A stretch of DNA of 64,000 nucleotides, taken from Eretmocerus hayati. Taxonomy: Eukaryota > Arthropoda > Insecta > Hymenoptera > Aphelinidae. The notes beneath the pieces were generated by a model. It worked only from the letters and a program-made list of their open reading frames with translations, was not told the origin of the DNA and did not search any database. Shown piece after piece: positions 34,869 through 46,429 of the stretch; position 1 is the stretch's first letter; each line of letters begins with the position of its first letter. The position numbers were made by a program, and so were the translations under genes. Location of the stretch: the NCBI GenBank assembly GCA_029851415.1, contig CM056742.1, forward strand, positions 80,838,748 through 80,902,747, written 5' to 3'.

Positions 34869-36630
34869 TATGATAAATCCCACGTCAAAGCGACCTACGA
34901 AGAGGGGTCAACTCTCAGATTCTTCTTTGACCTCCTCCATTCGATTCTATGGACCAAAATAGGAACTTCGGACCACCTATGGGGTTGAAAAAAAATTTCT
35001 CCTCTCCATTGCACGCACATCCGTAAACAGACCGGAAATTCATCGTGTAGAAATCGATGCTCTTTTATTCACAAAAATGGGAATATTTCGAGTTATTGGA
35101 TAGCTATTGATTTGCGGGTTGTGGCATCTGGAAGGGCATAAAAGAACGTATCGAAAATGTTGTCGGAAATTTCTTCTTTTTGATTCGGGGGCCTCCTGGA
35201 GGCTGAAAAGTGTTTTTCACTAACACGTTAATTCCTCAAAAAGCCATTTTCTTTATTTTCTGAAAATCAGATATTTGACGTGAAATGTTGCGTTAGGTTT
35301 CAGAGGAGTTTGGGGCGATCCAAGTGACTTATGAGCCATTCTTTGGAAATTTGATTCTTTCGGTTAAAGTCAAAGGCCATTTTCTGCGCATGCGCAGAAA
35401 CGTAGACTTTTGGCGTCATTCCCAATGGGAAGCTGACGAAATTCCCTATGAAATGACTACCCGCAGAGTTGAAATTCATGCACTGAAACAGGATCTGCAA
35501 CGATAGATCATATCGAATCGAAATCACATGAAAATCCAGGGCACGAGCGCCTGCTGAGGTGACACATTCACGAGATCTTTTCGGGACTCAATTTTGAGTA
35601 CGAAATCACCCTGGAAAAAATTTGGACCACATGATTTCAACGTGAAATTGTCTGAACTTCCAAAATATGCTATGAAGAATTCATTCTAAGGTAAACCCGA
35701 GGTGCTACATTCAATTTTTCCCCAAAAAATACGATTTTTCACATTCATAATTGCAACAAATTGTATGTAGCACCTCGGGTTTACCTCAAACAGAATTTTT
35801 CATCGCATATTCTGAAAGTTCAGATAACTTTACGCTGAAACCATGTGGTCCGAATTTTTTTAGGGCGATTTCGTACTCAAAAATGAGCCATGGAAAGATC
35901 TCGTAAATGTGTCATCTCAGCAGGCTCCACGAAGGCGTTAATGGGCTGAATCTTCATGTGATTTTGATCCGATATGATTAATTGTTGCAGATCCTGTTTC
36001 AGTGCATGAATTCCAACTTTGCGGGTAGGCATTTTATAGGGAATTTCGTCAGCTTCCCATTGAAAATAGCGACAAACGTCTACGTTGGTGCCCATGCGCA
36101 GAGAATCGCCTTTTTCTAAAACCGGAGATATCAAATTTCAAAAAAATGGCTCATAATTCACTTGGATCGCCCCAAACCCCTTTGAAACCCATTCTTTTCG
36201 AAAGAACGCAAAATTTCACGTCAAATATCTGATTCTCAAAAAGTGAAAAAAATGGCTTTCTGAGGAATTAACGTTTTAGTGAAAAACACTTCTCTGCCTT
36301 CAGGAGGCCCCCACATCACAGAGAAGGGAAATCTGACAACGTTTTTGATAGGTTTTTGGATGCCCTTTCAGATGCCGCAACCCGTAAATCGATAGCTATC
36401 CAAAAACTCGAAACATTCCCATTTTTGTGAATAAAAGAGTATGGACTTTTACACGATGAATTTCCACTCTGTTCACGGATGTGCGCGCAGTGGAGAGGAG
36501 GGATTACCTTTGGACCTCATAGGTGGTCCGAAGTTCCTATTTTGGGTCATAGGATCGAATAAAAAAGGTTGAGAAAGAATCTGAGAGATGACCCCTTTCC
36601 GTCGGTGACTTTGACGTGGAATTCATCGTA
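34869..36630. mobile_element. Giant foldback, ~860-bp arms, possible TA target
   Basis: The left TATGATAAATCCCACGTC and right GACGTGGAATTCATCGTA are inverse. The arms match over AATAGGAACTTCGGACCACC, ATAGCTATTGATTTGCGGG and CATGCACTGAAACAGGATCT, and close at the hairpin GAGGTGCTACATTC..TAGCACCTCGGGTTTACC near 35750. If the outer TA is the target, the ends are YGATRAATYCCACGTC. It is non-coding; paired frames are mirror shadows. Confidence 0.85.
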
Positions 36631-37175
36631 TTCAACTCAATTAATGACAAATACTAACAGAATGTGATCTCAATCCTCAATGAATATAACTAAAATGTAT
36701 ACAGAGAGTAGTTCTCATTATAATGGTACCTTCGCACACTATACTGGCATAATTCTGATTTATTTGTATACTACAGAAATGAGGAAAATTATTTGCAATC
36801 ATCCATTATCCATACAGATATCGATAATATACTGTCATTCGACTCTGAATTCTACAAAAAAATACGTTAAAATAATTTATTTAACGATCAATAACGATCA
36901 AAGAGTATAGAATTGAAACAAGAGATCAGAAGCATGTAAGAAGGAGCGTGAGGCCAGTGTAGGTATGGCTTGTGGTGTTTGGATAGAGGCAACGAGACGA
37001 GTCAAGCATAGCTAGTGGGAGTGCATTCTTTTGTGTAGTCCAAGGGTTTATCTTATTCCCCGATTGTTGTAAGACCAGTGCACGGATGAATGGAAATGAC
37101 GAGTCGAGCTGGTGGTCCCTTTCACTCAGTTAGCTGAACCGTCCTATATTTTCCGTCTCGAGCGAGAATAGTATA
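36631..37175. other. Spacer, no gene
   Basis: AT-rich sequence with no repeats or gene recognised. Confidence 0.5.
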
Positions 37176-38241
37176 GGGGAGAGCGGGGTATGTCGGGCAT
37201 AGCTAATTAAAACCCGCTTGGCAACTACGATTTTTACTTTAATCGGATCTGCGAGTGGGCATTCGACAGAGAAACATCTCAGGAATGATGGGATATTTTT
37301 TAAAAAATTTTTTCACTCGCACATTTTTGTAGAAATGCTATTTTCTAAACCTTAATCATTGGGGCACGATGGGCAATCGCGGGGTATAGCGGACATTCGT
37401 GTAGGGTATGATGGACACTCACGATTTTTAAGTAAAATGATAACACTACACTTACAGAATTGTTGTCATTAGCATATTTGAACATATTTCCACTTAATCT
37501 GATGCCTCAGGTCTATGACATGCCGTGAAATGTTGGTAAAACTCGATTATTCGACAAAAAGATGTCACAGCTCGGATCTCACTCGCTCGCACACACGAGT
37601 TTATGATGGATGGCACGAATCTGGTGGTCATATTATGTGATACAGCTTCTAATCCACCACCCACAGCATTGATAGCACTCACTTTTCACTCACATCGAGG
37701 TAAAATTATCAATAATATCGATAAACAATCACATCCGTCGTGCAGCGAGAGCAGAATATCAACAACACGAGGCGCCGCGAAGGTTAGGTTAGGTTGGGTG
37801 GCGCCACGCGGCTCATGTGCTGTGGCTGTATGTTGGAACTGGCCAACGCGCCCCGCTTTTTGTGTCCATCATACCCCGTTCCACTCATCTTCGTATTACT
37901 ATTATTGCTCAAAAACTACTCATCGGATCACTTCGATTCAAATTGGAGATTAAAGCTAACGAAGAGAGCTACCGATGAGAGATGGGTAGCCAAGTATTTT
38001 CGATCAAATTGGCGCACGAACGGTAGAGTGCATACAGGCGTGACAAACGATATTTTACCTCGAATTTTGACCTACGCTTTTGAAGGGTCAAAACATATTG
38101 AAATTTCTTGTAACTCTCCAGGGAAAAACTAGGTGATACACTGATGCGAATTCATGAACATATGGATTTTTAAATATTTTTTTGTATTTTATAACTGGGG
38201 TGCCCAAATTTTCGAGCTGCCCACCATACCCCGCTCTCCCC
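37176..38241. mobile_element. Non-autonomous TIR element, 1.07 kb
   Basis: GGGGAGAGCGGGGTATG at the left is exactly inverted as CATACCCCGCTCTCCCC at the right, each flanked by TA (37174-37175 and 38242-38243), so the element sits in a TA target. Sub-terminal GGGGTATAGCGG and GGGTATGATGGACA repeats occur inside. No transposase frame is present. The frames of 112 and 116 residues around 37603-38132 lie in its GC-rich middle and are not supported. The end resembles that of the element at 4588. Confidence 0.8.
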
Positions 38242-38243
38242 TA

Positions 38244-40257
38244 TGGATGAGCGGTGGCGACGAGTCGAGCGGCAGATGACTTCACTTGATCGATGAGGAT
38301 CGACTTATATTTTCTATCTTGCCGGAGACCGATGTATTGATAGACGGAGGGCACGAGCTCAGTGTCAAGTATCTTCCATTTGGTGAGCAGGAGTCTCTCA
38401 CATTTTCCATCGCACACGAAGCTGATAAATTTCTGGTATGATAAGGTGAGCCACAGTGAGTGTACGTATATTTTTTCGGGGGTCAAGGCATACGCATCAG
38501 ACCAATTCTAGTGTTCAGCTTTTCACAAGGTCAACTTGATTTCCAACTACCTCTCATCACACGCACTTGGGACCCCTTCTTTACGAAAACTAGAGTAGGA
38601 TCAGTCGCATTGAAAACATCGACGAGACAAAACTTACTTTGCGCTCCAGGTAACGACCTTCAGCCAGGAGGTAGTAGAGTCAGGTTAGTTACTAAAACTC
38701 GCCAATCATACATGTCTACTCTTTAACAACCAGAAACGTATGATTTATAGCAGAATCAGTAGATTTAGGATGATCCACCTCATTATCTCTCTCGTTACTC
38801 GCCCCCCATGGAACGCTATAGCCCACACCATTGCTTTAGTGTTAAGGGATGGATAATAACCAGAATCGACATATATGTATGAAGACGGGTTTGGCTACAC
38901 TCGCGTGACCTTGGTTATGTATTGTAACATCGCGGCTCGCGCGCAGATTAATAGATGCACCATTTCAACGCTGGTGCAAGGTCATCTCTCGGTAGACCTC
39001 GATCTCTGGACATCATCGGGCACCCAACCGAGAATGACCCACGAATCGAGGACCTCGACTTGGTGTCAACCCGAGGGTCACCATGATGGACATCATCGGA
39101 GACCCTCGGGTTGAGATCAATGTCGTCTACAGGGAGATGACCCTGCAAAAGCTCAGCGTGGAAATGGTGTATAAGTCCACTGAGGTCCCTGTATAACATA
39201 TCAATATGGAAAGAATTATGCAATATTATAAGTTAAAATTATAGTTTGATGAATGTAAAGAGGCGCAATTTACGTCACTTTCAAACCGTCATGGTATTTT
39301 GGACGACATAGTCGTAGAAACCAGATTTTTCTCGTTTTCCACTCGTATTAGCGCCGAGTATAGTAGGGGAACTATATATCCGTATTGACGCTAGTGGAAA
39401 CAGGGGTGGGATGCGTAGTACTCACTCTCCCCCCAAACCCCTCCAGCCATGCGTAGAGCGCGCCGTGGCAAAGGCGAAGTCTGTCCGACTATCGTCTGCA
39501 GGTGTGTTAACAAGAGGGGCTTGAGGGGAGGGTAAGCACTACGCTTGTCACCCCTGAGGGGGAAGGAGTGAGGGGGAGGGGGGGGGGTCAACGAGCTCTG
39601 CCGGCTGTTGTAGACAGTCGGTTATATATTCTGATTTGTGCTCTTTCACATATTTATAGATTCATAATCTGTACACATTGAAATATCTCATTCTTCCCAT
39701 ATTCTGACGTTATACAGAAACCTCAGGATCGTGGATTGGATATACTTTGACTGGACATATTTTGACTGATTCCTTTAGAAATGTCAATCATACTATCCTT
39801 CCACTCAACGAAGGAATATCACGAATGGGTGAGGAAAGCATCCTCTCTACGACTGTAGATCAGCATCAACAACAATCATGACCTACAGACCATTATATAT
39901 CACCCATGTCGATGGATCAAATTCTACTCAAGGCATGTAGGTGATCCAGGTGGCGCGGGAGTCAATTGTGCCCATGTATGAAATACTCCTCTTTATCACA
40001 CCGCCCCCCCCCCTCTGCACCGCGATCTCGAGGAGATGAATTCGTGAATCTATACACGAGGCCACGCCAGCGGAACTATCTATTACAAACATCAGCTGCT
40101 CGGGCCTCCGAACCCACATTTCGTTTATCATCTTCACCTCCTGACCTTGAGCGCTCCACTGACTATGACGAACGAGAATAATGCGTAAGCATTGCATACA
40201 GATCATTCACTCAGTGACTAAGTTTTGCGAACAGCTGATGAGATGATGGGTATGTTC
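38244..40257. other. No supported gene; includes a dispersed repeat copy
   Basis: Short inverted repeats (for example CCCGAGGGTC and GACCCTCGGG near 39070-39110) and a G-run near 39575 are present. The 39449-39570 segment is a repeat listed separately. No coding sequence is supported. Confidence 0.5.
39449..39570. repeat. Dispersed repeat, copy 1
   Basis: GCGTAGAGCGCGCCGTGGCA, ATCGTCTGCAGGT and CTTGAGGGGAGGGTAAGCAC recur in the same orientation at 44866-44990. The two copies flank the 4.35-kb foldback. Confidence 0.75.
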
Positions 40258-43200
40258 CAGGGCTTTCCGAGAAACGAAACGAAATATTTCGTTTCGTTTC
40301 TCAACGACCCCGGAACGTTTTGTTTTGTTTCGAATCGTTATTGAATAACGAAACGAAACTCACTGGAATTTCGTTTCGGTATAGAATAACGAAAGTGTAA
40401 CGAAACTAAAAGAGTTTCGTTTCGTTTCATCCTACATTTAAGGATTGATATGAGAATTTCGTTTCGGTTCATTCCCTTTCGTTACAGAAGAAACGAAACA
40501 TAATGGGGATCCAATAACGTTATTGGATAACGGAACGATATTATGAAACTTTCGTTTTGTTTCGGTTTTCTGTGAGTCTTAGGTGTTTGGTTTCGTTTCG
40601 TTTCGTTTCTTCTGTAACGAAACGAAACTCGCCTCAATTTCGTTTCGGTGGAGAATAACAAAAATTCAACGAAATTCAAAGAGTTCCGTTTCGTTTCATG
40701 CTACGTTTAAGGATTACATGAGAATTTCGTTTCGTTACAGAAGAAACGAAACATAATGGTGATCCAATAACGTTATTAGATAACGAAACGATATTATGAA
40801 ACTTACGTTTCGTTTCTGTCCTCAATGAGTTCGAAGGGTTTGGATTCGTTTCGTTTCGTTTCTTCCGTAACGAAACGAAACTCGCGTCAATTTCGTTTCG
40901 GTAAAGAATAACGAAAATGTAACGAAACTAAAAGAGTTTCGTTTCGTTTCGTGCTACGTTCAAGGATCAATGTGAGAATCTTGAGAGAGGAGTCTCGTCC
41001 CATGAGAGAACAAATTGAATGAAATTGACATATATGATTTCGTTATTACATAACTAAACGAAATTATGACAGTTTTATTTTGTTCCCGTTTCCAATGAGT
41101 TGAAGACATTCGAATTCGTTTTATCTCGTATATGAGTAGTTCCGTGGGAACTTTCATATTTGAGAGTCGAAAATGTGCCAACCCCAAATCTCACTTCCGA
41201 GGGTTCTCGGATGGATTTTTCGACTTTTTGGAACATATAAAGCATAAATTAACTCGCGCACGAATGAACAAATTTTCACCCTGACATTTTGAGGTACGGC
41301 TCGGAACCTGACATTTGGCCCTAAAATTGATCCCACGGCCAAATGGGTTGAGCTACGGTCTTGAGGTTTTGGGGTTTCCATTTGGCCATCAGATACTTTG
41401 AGAAAAAAACTGACTAGGGACTCCGTAATCTCGCGTTGAAGGGTCGCACTAGTAGGGCACGGAACTGACCAAAAAACTTAGCAAATCCAGATTGGAATCC
41501 GAATGCCACTTGATTATTAGTTAATTTTGCGTCCATTGCGTATACGCAGAATTTTCACCACGAGGGCTGAAATCAGTGTTTTCGTTTCTCATCGTGGGAA
41601 ACCAAATCTCCGCAACGAGGTGCGCACGCAATTACATATGTACCTACGTGCCGCGTAGGTACACGTTATGTGTCAAAGCAGGGATAAGTATAACTTTCGA
41701 TCCATCGAATTCATCAAAAGAAGCTCTCCTGCATTCACGCGTGAGATGTGATCCGCCAAGGCGTTTTGATGATATCTAGCACAATTTATATTGTAATAGC
41801 CTGCGCTTGAGAGGATATGACGGAGTAATGATACGGCTTCATATGAATAATTATAACCTTTCTTGTGACTCTTCAAAACTGCAGTATATTTCTGTATTCT
41901 TCAATACTACTCTTTGCATTCTCACTGTATGGAACAGTATCGGATCAGTGGTCTTTTGAGAATAGTACATTACGCGTCGAGTATTGGGAACATTTTTTCC
42001 TTCGGGAATCCAGGCTGGACGCGGGCGAAGGCAACGTCCAGGTTCGTTTTTCCGCAGAAAAAATGTTTCCGCGCGAGACGCGTATGCAGTTTTATACGTC
42101 TGTACGCAGAAACAGCTTGTTTGTACGCATGGACGTATAAAGAATATTTCTACTATCGACTTCAATAATTTCAGAACTGCAAGGAGTAGATCTACTCTAA
42201 GCAACTTGTCACAAAGTCGATGAATTCTCTCCAAGATTGATGATTCTCTTCACATTATTGGAACATATCGAGTCGATCAATTTTGGTGTAAAATATCACG
42301 AAAAGTAAGAGAAAGCTTCGAAACTGTTCTGAATTCCTTGGAATTCTTTATGAACAAGTGGTTGCATCCTCTGTATCAGAAAAGTTGAGATTCTAAATAA
42401 ATTCCTGGACTTCTACATGAGTTGGGATGGATATCCACGAGCGGCGTGGATATGCTTTTCATCGGTTGCGTCGGTTCCACTAAATTCCTGCTGGATTATC
42501 TCAACTTTGAAATTTGCTCGTCCATGGCAGAGAAAAAATTCGTATCTCTTCCAGAGATTGGTCTTTTTGATTCACGAATTTCTCCCCGTTTCCATATTCC
42601 AAGATGAGTGCTAATAGCTCCTAAACTCTCTACCCTCTGCGACACGACCGTTGGTCTTATGTTGAAAGATTTCTCTGTCTTATTATATATGAGTAGTTCC
42701 GTGGAAACTTTGGAATAATGTGTGCCTGCTTGTACAAACCCTAAAAACGCTCGACAAAAAGACCTGAAGGGCCATTTTCGATGTATATTTCGGTGTTCTT
42801 TTTGGTGCAATCGTTTGATTTTCGATCCAAGGCTACCAAAAAAAGTTATCATGAAAGAGGTCAAAATGTCACTTGCGTGCCATGTGGTTTTTCATTTTTT
42901 CGACCTTTGTGAGTGTGAAGCATCACGGTGGGGCTCGTTTGAGACTCAAGGGGACGGATACATTGAATCTAATGCTATCCTGCACAAAATTCTACTGCTA
43001 TAAGAGCCCAAACACCACTTCTTGTGTGCATAACGAGCACGTATATTTTGTGGCGCAATTTTACTAAAAATTTCACTCCCCAACTTCCTCTCAATAAAAG
43101 TATATTAGCCTTATTCCAGAACTCCCCGTACCAATTTATTCTGGAAGACAATTTTCAGGCGCAAATTTTCCATGCCTCAGAATTTTGAGGAAATTGATTT

Positions 43201-44605
43201 TCATACTTTGCGGAGCTCTTTCCCGCAAAAATCTGGATTTGCTAAGTTTTTTGGTCAGTTCCATGCCCTACTAGTGCGACCCTTGAACGCGAGATTATGG
43301 AGTCCCTAGTCAGTTTTTTTCAAAGTATCTGATGGTCAAATGGAAACCCCAAAACCTCAAGACCGTAGCTCAACCCATTTGGCCAAGGGATCAATTTTAG
43401 TGCCAAATGTCAGGTTCCGTGCCCGCTATCGCGTTATCTTTATGATACTTGTGGTACTCATGACTGAAAATTTGGTCATTCGTGCGCGAGTTAATTTATG
43501 TTTTATATGTTCCAAAAAGTCGGAAAATCTATCCGAGAACCCTCGGAAGTGAGATTTGGGGTTGGCACATTTTCGACTCTCAAATATGAAAGTTCCCACA
43601 GAACTACTCATAAACGAGATAAAACGAATTCGAATGTCTCCAACTCATTGTAACCCGGAACAAAATAAAACTGTCATAATTTCGTTTAGTTATATAATAA
43701 CGAAATCATATATGTCAATTTTATTTAATTTGTTCTCTTATGGGACGAGACTACTCTCTCAAAATGCTCACATTGATTCTTAAACGTAGCACGAAACGAA
43801 ACGAAACTCTTTTAGTTTCGTTACACTTTCGTTATTCTCTACCGAATTGAAATTGACGCGAGTTCCGTTTCGTTACAGATGGAACGAAACGAAATGAAAG
43901 TTTCATGATATCGTTTCGTTATCTAATAACGTTATTGGATGCCATTTATGTTTCGTTTCTTCTGTAACGAAACGGAATGAACCGCAACGAAATTCTCACA
44001 TAGTTCCGGAAACCAAGCCTGAAACGAAACGGAACTCTTTGAATTTCGTTATATTTTCCATATTCTCTACCGAAACGAAATTGAGGCGAGTTTCGTTTCG
44101 TTACGGAAGAAACGAAACGAAACGAATCCAAATCCTTCGAACTCATTGAGGACAGAAACGAAACGAAAGTTTCATAATATCGTTTCGTTATCTAATAACG
44201 TTATTAGATCCCCATTATGTTTCGTTTCTTCTGTAACGAAACGAATCGAACCAAAACGAAATTCTCATATTAATCCTTAAACGTAGCATGAAACGAAACG
44301 GAACTCTTTGAATTTCGTTACACTTTCGTTACTCTCTACCGAAACGAAATTGAGGCGAGATTCGTTTCGTTACGGAGGAAACGAAACGAAACCAAACCAA
44401 ACCCCTAAGACTCACAGAAAACCGAAACGAAACGAAAGTTTCATAATATCGTTTCGTTATCTAATAACGTTATTAGTTGTCATATTCGTTTCGTTTCTCT
44501 CGTGTGAAACGTAACAAAAGCGGGACTTAGAATCGTTTCGTTCCCAGAAACGAAACGAAACATAATGAAATTTCATCGTTTCGTTTCGTTTCTCGGAACG
44601 CCCTG
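40258..44605. mobile_element. 4.35-kb hAT-like foldback with exact 8-bp target duplication
   Basis: The ends CAGGGCTTTCCGAGAAACG and CGTTTCTCGGAACGCCCTG are inverse. They are flanked by identical GTATGTTC (40250-40257 and 44606-44613). CAGGG-type ends with an 8-bp duplication are the signature of the hAT superfamily. The arms of ~1.2-1.4 kb (to ~41490 and from ~43225) contain ~250-bp internal units dense in CGAAACGAAAC, each with the palindrome CCAATAACGTTATTGG or a variant. The 1.7-kb middle lacks a recognisable transposase. Confidence 0.88.
41490..43225. other. Unique centre of the hAT-like foldback
   Basis: No convincing gene. A third copy of the arm motif ATGAGTAGTTCCGTGGAAAC lies at about 42690. 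A hairpin at 42094-42141 pairs TTATACGTCTGTACGC with its inverse. Frames on both strands (for example the 127-codon minus frame at 41851) show no domain. Confidence 0.5.
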
Positions 44606-44865
44606 GTATGTTCATCTATCTCATGTCAGCTAGACCCAACGTCCTTTCTAGAGTCCCCATCCTTCGTATCGCCGTGACCTTCGTACCAATCGAAAGCTGA
44701 TAACAAAACACTGTGCCACCGGGGCACCTTAATGATGTCAGCAATGAGAGGATCGCTTCCGCCGAGCCTCGACTGACCCACACCACAGTGACGTTTCCGT
44801 TGAGATAAGATAAAAGCTGAGTGCCTAACGGTGAACCCGCACTGAAAGACTGGCCCCTAGGGCTC

Positions 44866-44990
44866 GTGCGCAGAGCGCGCCGCGGCAAAGGTAAAGTCTC
44901 TCCGGCTATCATCTGCAGGTCGCTTAAGAAGAGAGGCTTGAGGGGAGGGTAAGAACTACGCTTGTTACCGCTGTCGTCACCGGAGGAGGA
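44866..44990. repeat. Dispersed repeat, copy 2
   Basis: GCGCAGAGCGCGCCGCGGCA and CTTGAGGGGAGGGTAAGAAC match copy 1 at 39449 with ~15% differences by eye. Confidence 0.75.
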
Positions 44991-45904
44991 AAGAGGGAAT
45001 CAAGATCGGCGAAAATCAGGCTTTGTGGTTTATGAATCAGCCATTGCGTGTGAAATCGTGGAGAACGTTGAGAAATACTTGGGAAACAACCCCGTCGACC
45101 GCCTGGTGAACTATCCTCCTACAAGGTATTTCGCCAAGTAGTCCATAAGATAGTCCATAAAATTATCTCCAGGACTACTCACAACGTTATCATGAGGATG
45201 TACCTGAAGCCCAATCTTTCGATGTGGGCATTCTCATGACTACCACGGGCAGGTAGGATAGGGGGGGGGGAGATATAATCAAGTCTTGTGGAATATAGCG
45301 CGCACATCGTGCTTGTTCTGAATCACCCTTCTATCTAGTAGATCAAACCGTTCCTTCCTCATCCCGCAGCGTTCTCCATGATCCTGATATTCATGGACCG
45401 ACAATGCCCCGGCTTACATTAACGCTGGTTGAGAAAAACTTGGTCAGAAATCCCTCTGGTTCACTTTGCAGTCCTCGTCCCGCTCCTACAGTTTTCTCCT
45501 TTTCTCACCCATTGCCTCATCTCTCGTTACTCTTTCATTTCTAAGTATTTAGGGATCTGCACGTTCACGGCGATTATCCATGCATTGTTAGGAATCATCT
45601 CAGATACCTCAAAATAGATTCAGAGACTACGAAACTATATCTTGGTGCACAAGGTTTACTCAAGAGAATGGTCTGAGGCTCACACTTCATATCATATTCT
45701 CGAAATCTAACGGTATGCGTCTGAACTCATAGGAATCTGAAATGACCGTGGGAATCCCATTCGTGTGATATCATCTTTCACAAAGTTGGAATCGCCCCCA
45801 ACGACGCCCAATCCGCACTGGAACTGAATCCGAGAATTCATCATCCTCGCATATCTCGTCAGTGTCAAGAATGATCCGACATGGAAACCCTTTAACATCT
45901 ACAG
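44991..45904. other. No supported gene; presumed intron
   Basis: No repeat or coding signal recognised. If the exon at 45905 is genuine, this is intron sequence. Confidence 0.45.
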
Positions 45905-46024
45905 ACAGCAGCACAACACCAGCAGCCTCTGATGAATGCAATCCCACCCGGTTATGCTTATTTCTATGGAGGAGGACTCATGCCGACGAGTGGGTTCCAG
46001 TACAGTACACCGGCGATGTATCCG
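45905..46024 (+). CDS. lig: Single exon of a lingerer/UBAP2-family gene
   Basis: CATCTACAG precedes 45905 and a consensus donor CCG|GTGAGT follows 46024. The 120 bases are one open frame of exactly 40 codons in phase 0 at both ends. The peptide is Gln/Pro/Gly/Tyr-rich and includes IPPGYAYFYGGGLMP and GFQYSTPAMYP, which I recognise as the conserved PPGYxYFYxGGxMPxxxFQYxxPxxY segment of lingerer (insects) and UBAP2/UBAP2L (vertebrates). These are cytoplasmic RNA-granule proteins; this part is disordered, outside the UBA domain. No other lingerer exon is visible, so the gene either has very long introns crossing this repeat-rich window or this is an isolated duplicated exon. Confidence 0.65.
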
Positions 46025-46429
46025 GTGAGTAACCGATCTTGTTCAGATGAATTCATGTTGCTGTATTCGACAACCTAGCATGGTTGTCACAATGTTCTTC
46101 GTGATTCCCCAACAAATAGTAGTTGGTCCATATCTATCGTTGGTTCGGAGAGGAGCATCTTTGGAAAATAAACTGTAACACGACTCTGCCCGTATCAAGT
46201 CGATCACATTGATCTCATACCAGAAAAGGAGTAGAACTTTGTCTTCCCTCTGGACTGGAAGTGCACCATCTTGCTCGTCCCAAATGGAGAGTGACACTCT
46301 CCTAAGACGTATGAGGATGATCATATTCTCCGCGTCCTCGCCGAAGAAGATGACGAGAAATGATTACTCACATGTTCCGACGGAAAACTCTATCTACCCT
46401 GATGAAATTTTTTCATGAGTTCCCCATGC
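46025..46429. other. Presumed intron, no other feature
   Basis: It follows the donor at 46025. No coding support is visible. Confidence 0.4.

Noticed and set aside
37781..37798. Telomere-like AGGTTAGGTTAGGTT
   Set aside because: Only about three TTAGG units lie inside a TIR element. This is too short to mean a telomere, though compatible with an insect genome.
37603..38132. 112- and 116-residue plus frames
   Set aside because: They lie wholly inside a non-autonomous TIR element, overlap in different frames and show no domain.
41851..42234. 127-codon minus frame in the foldback centre
   Set aside because: Three plus-strand frames overlap it, it crosses a hairpin, and no domain is visible.
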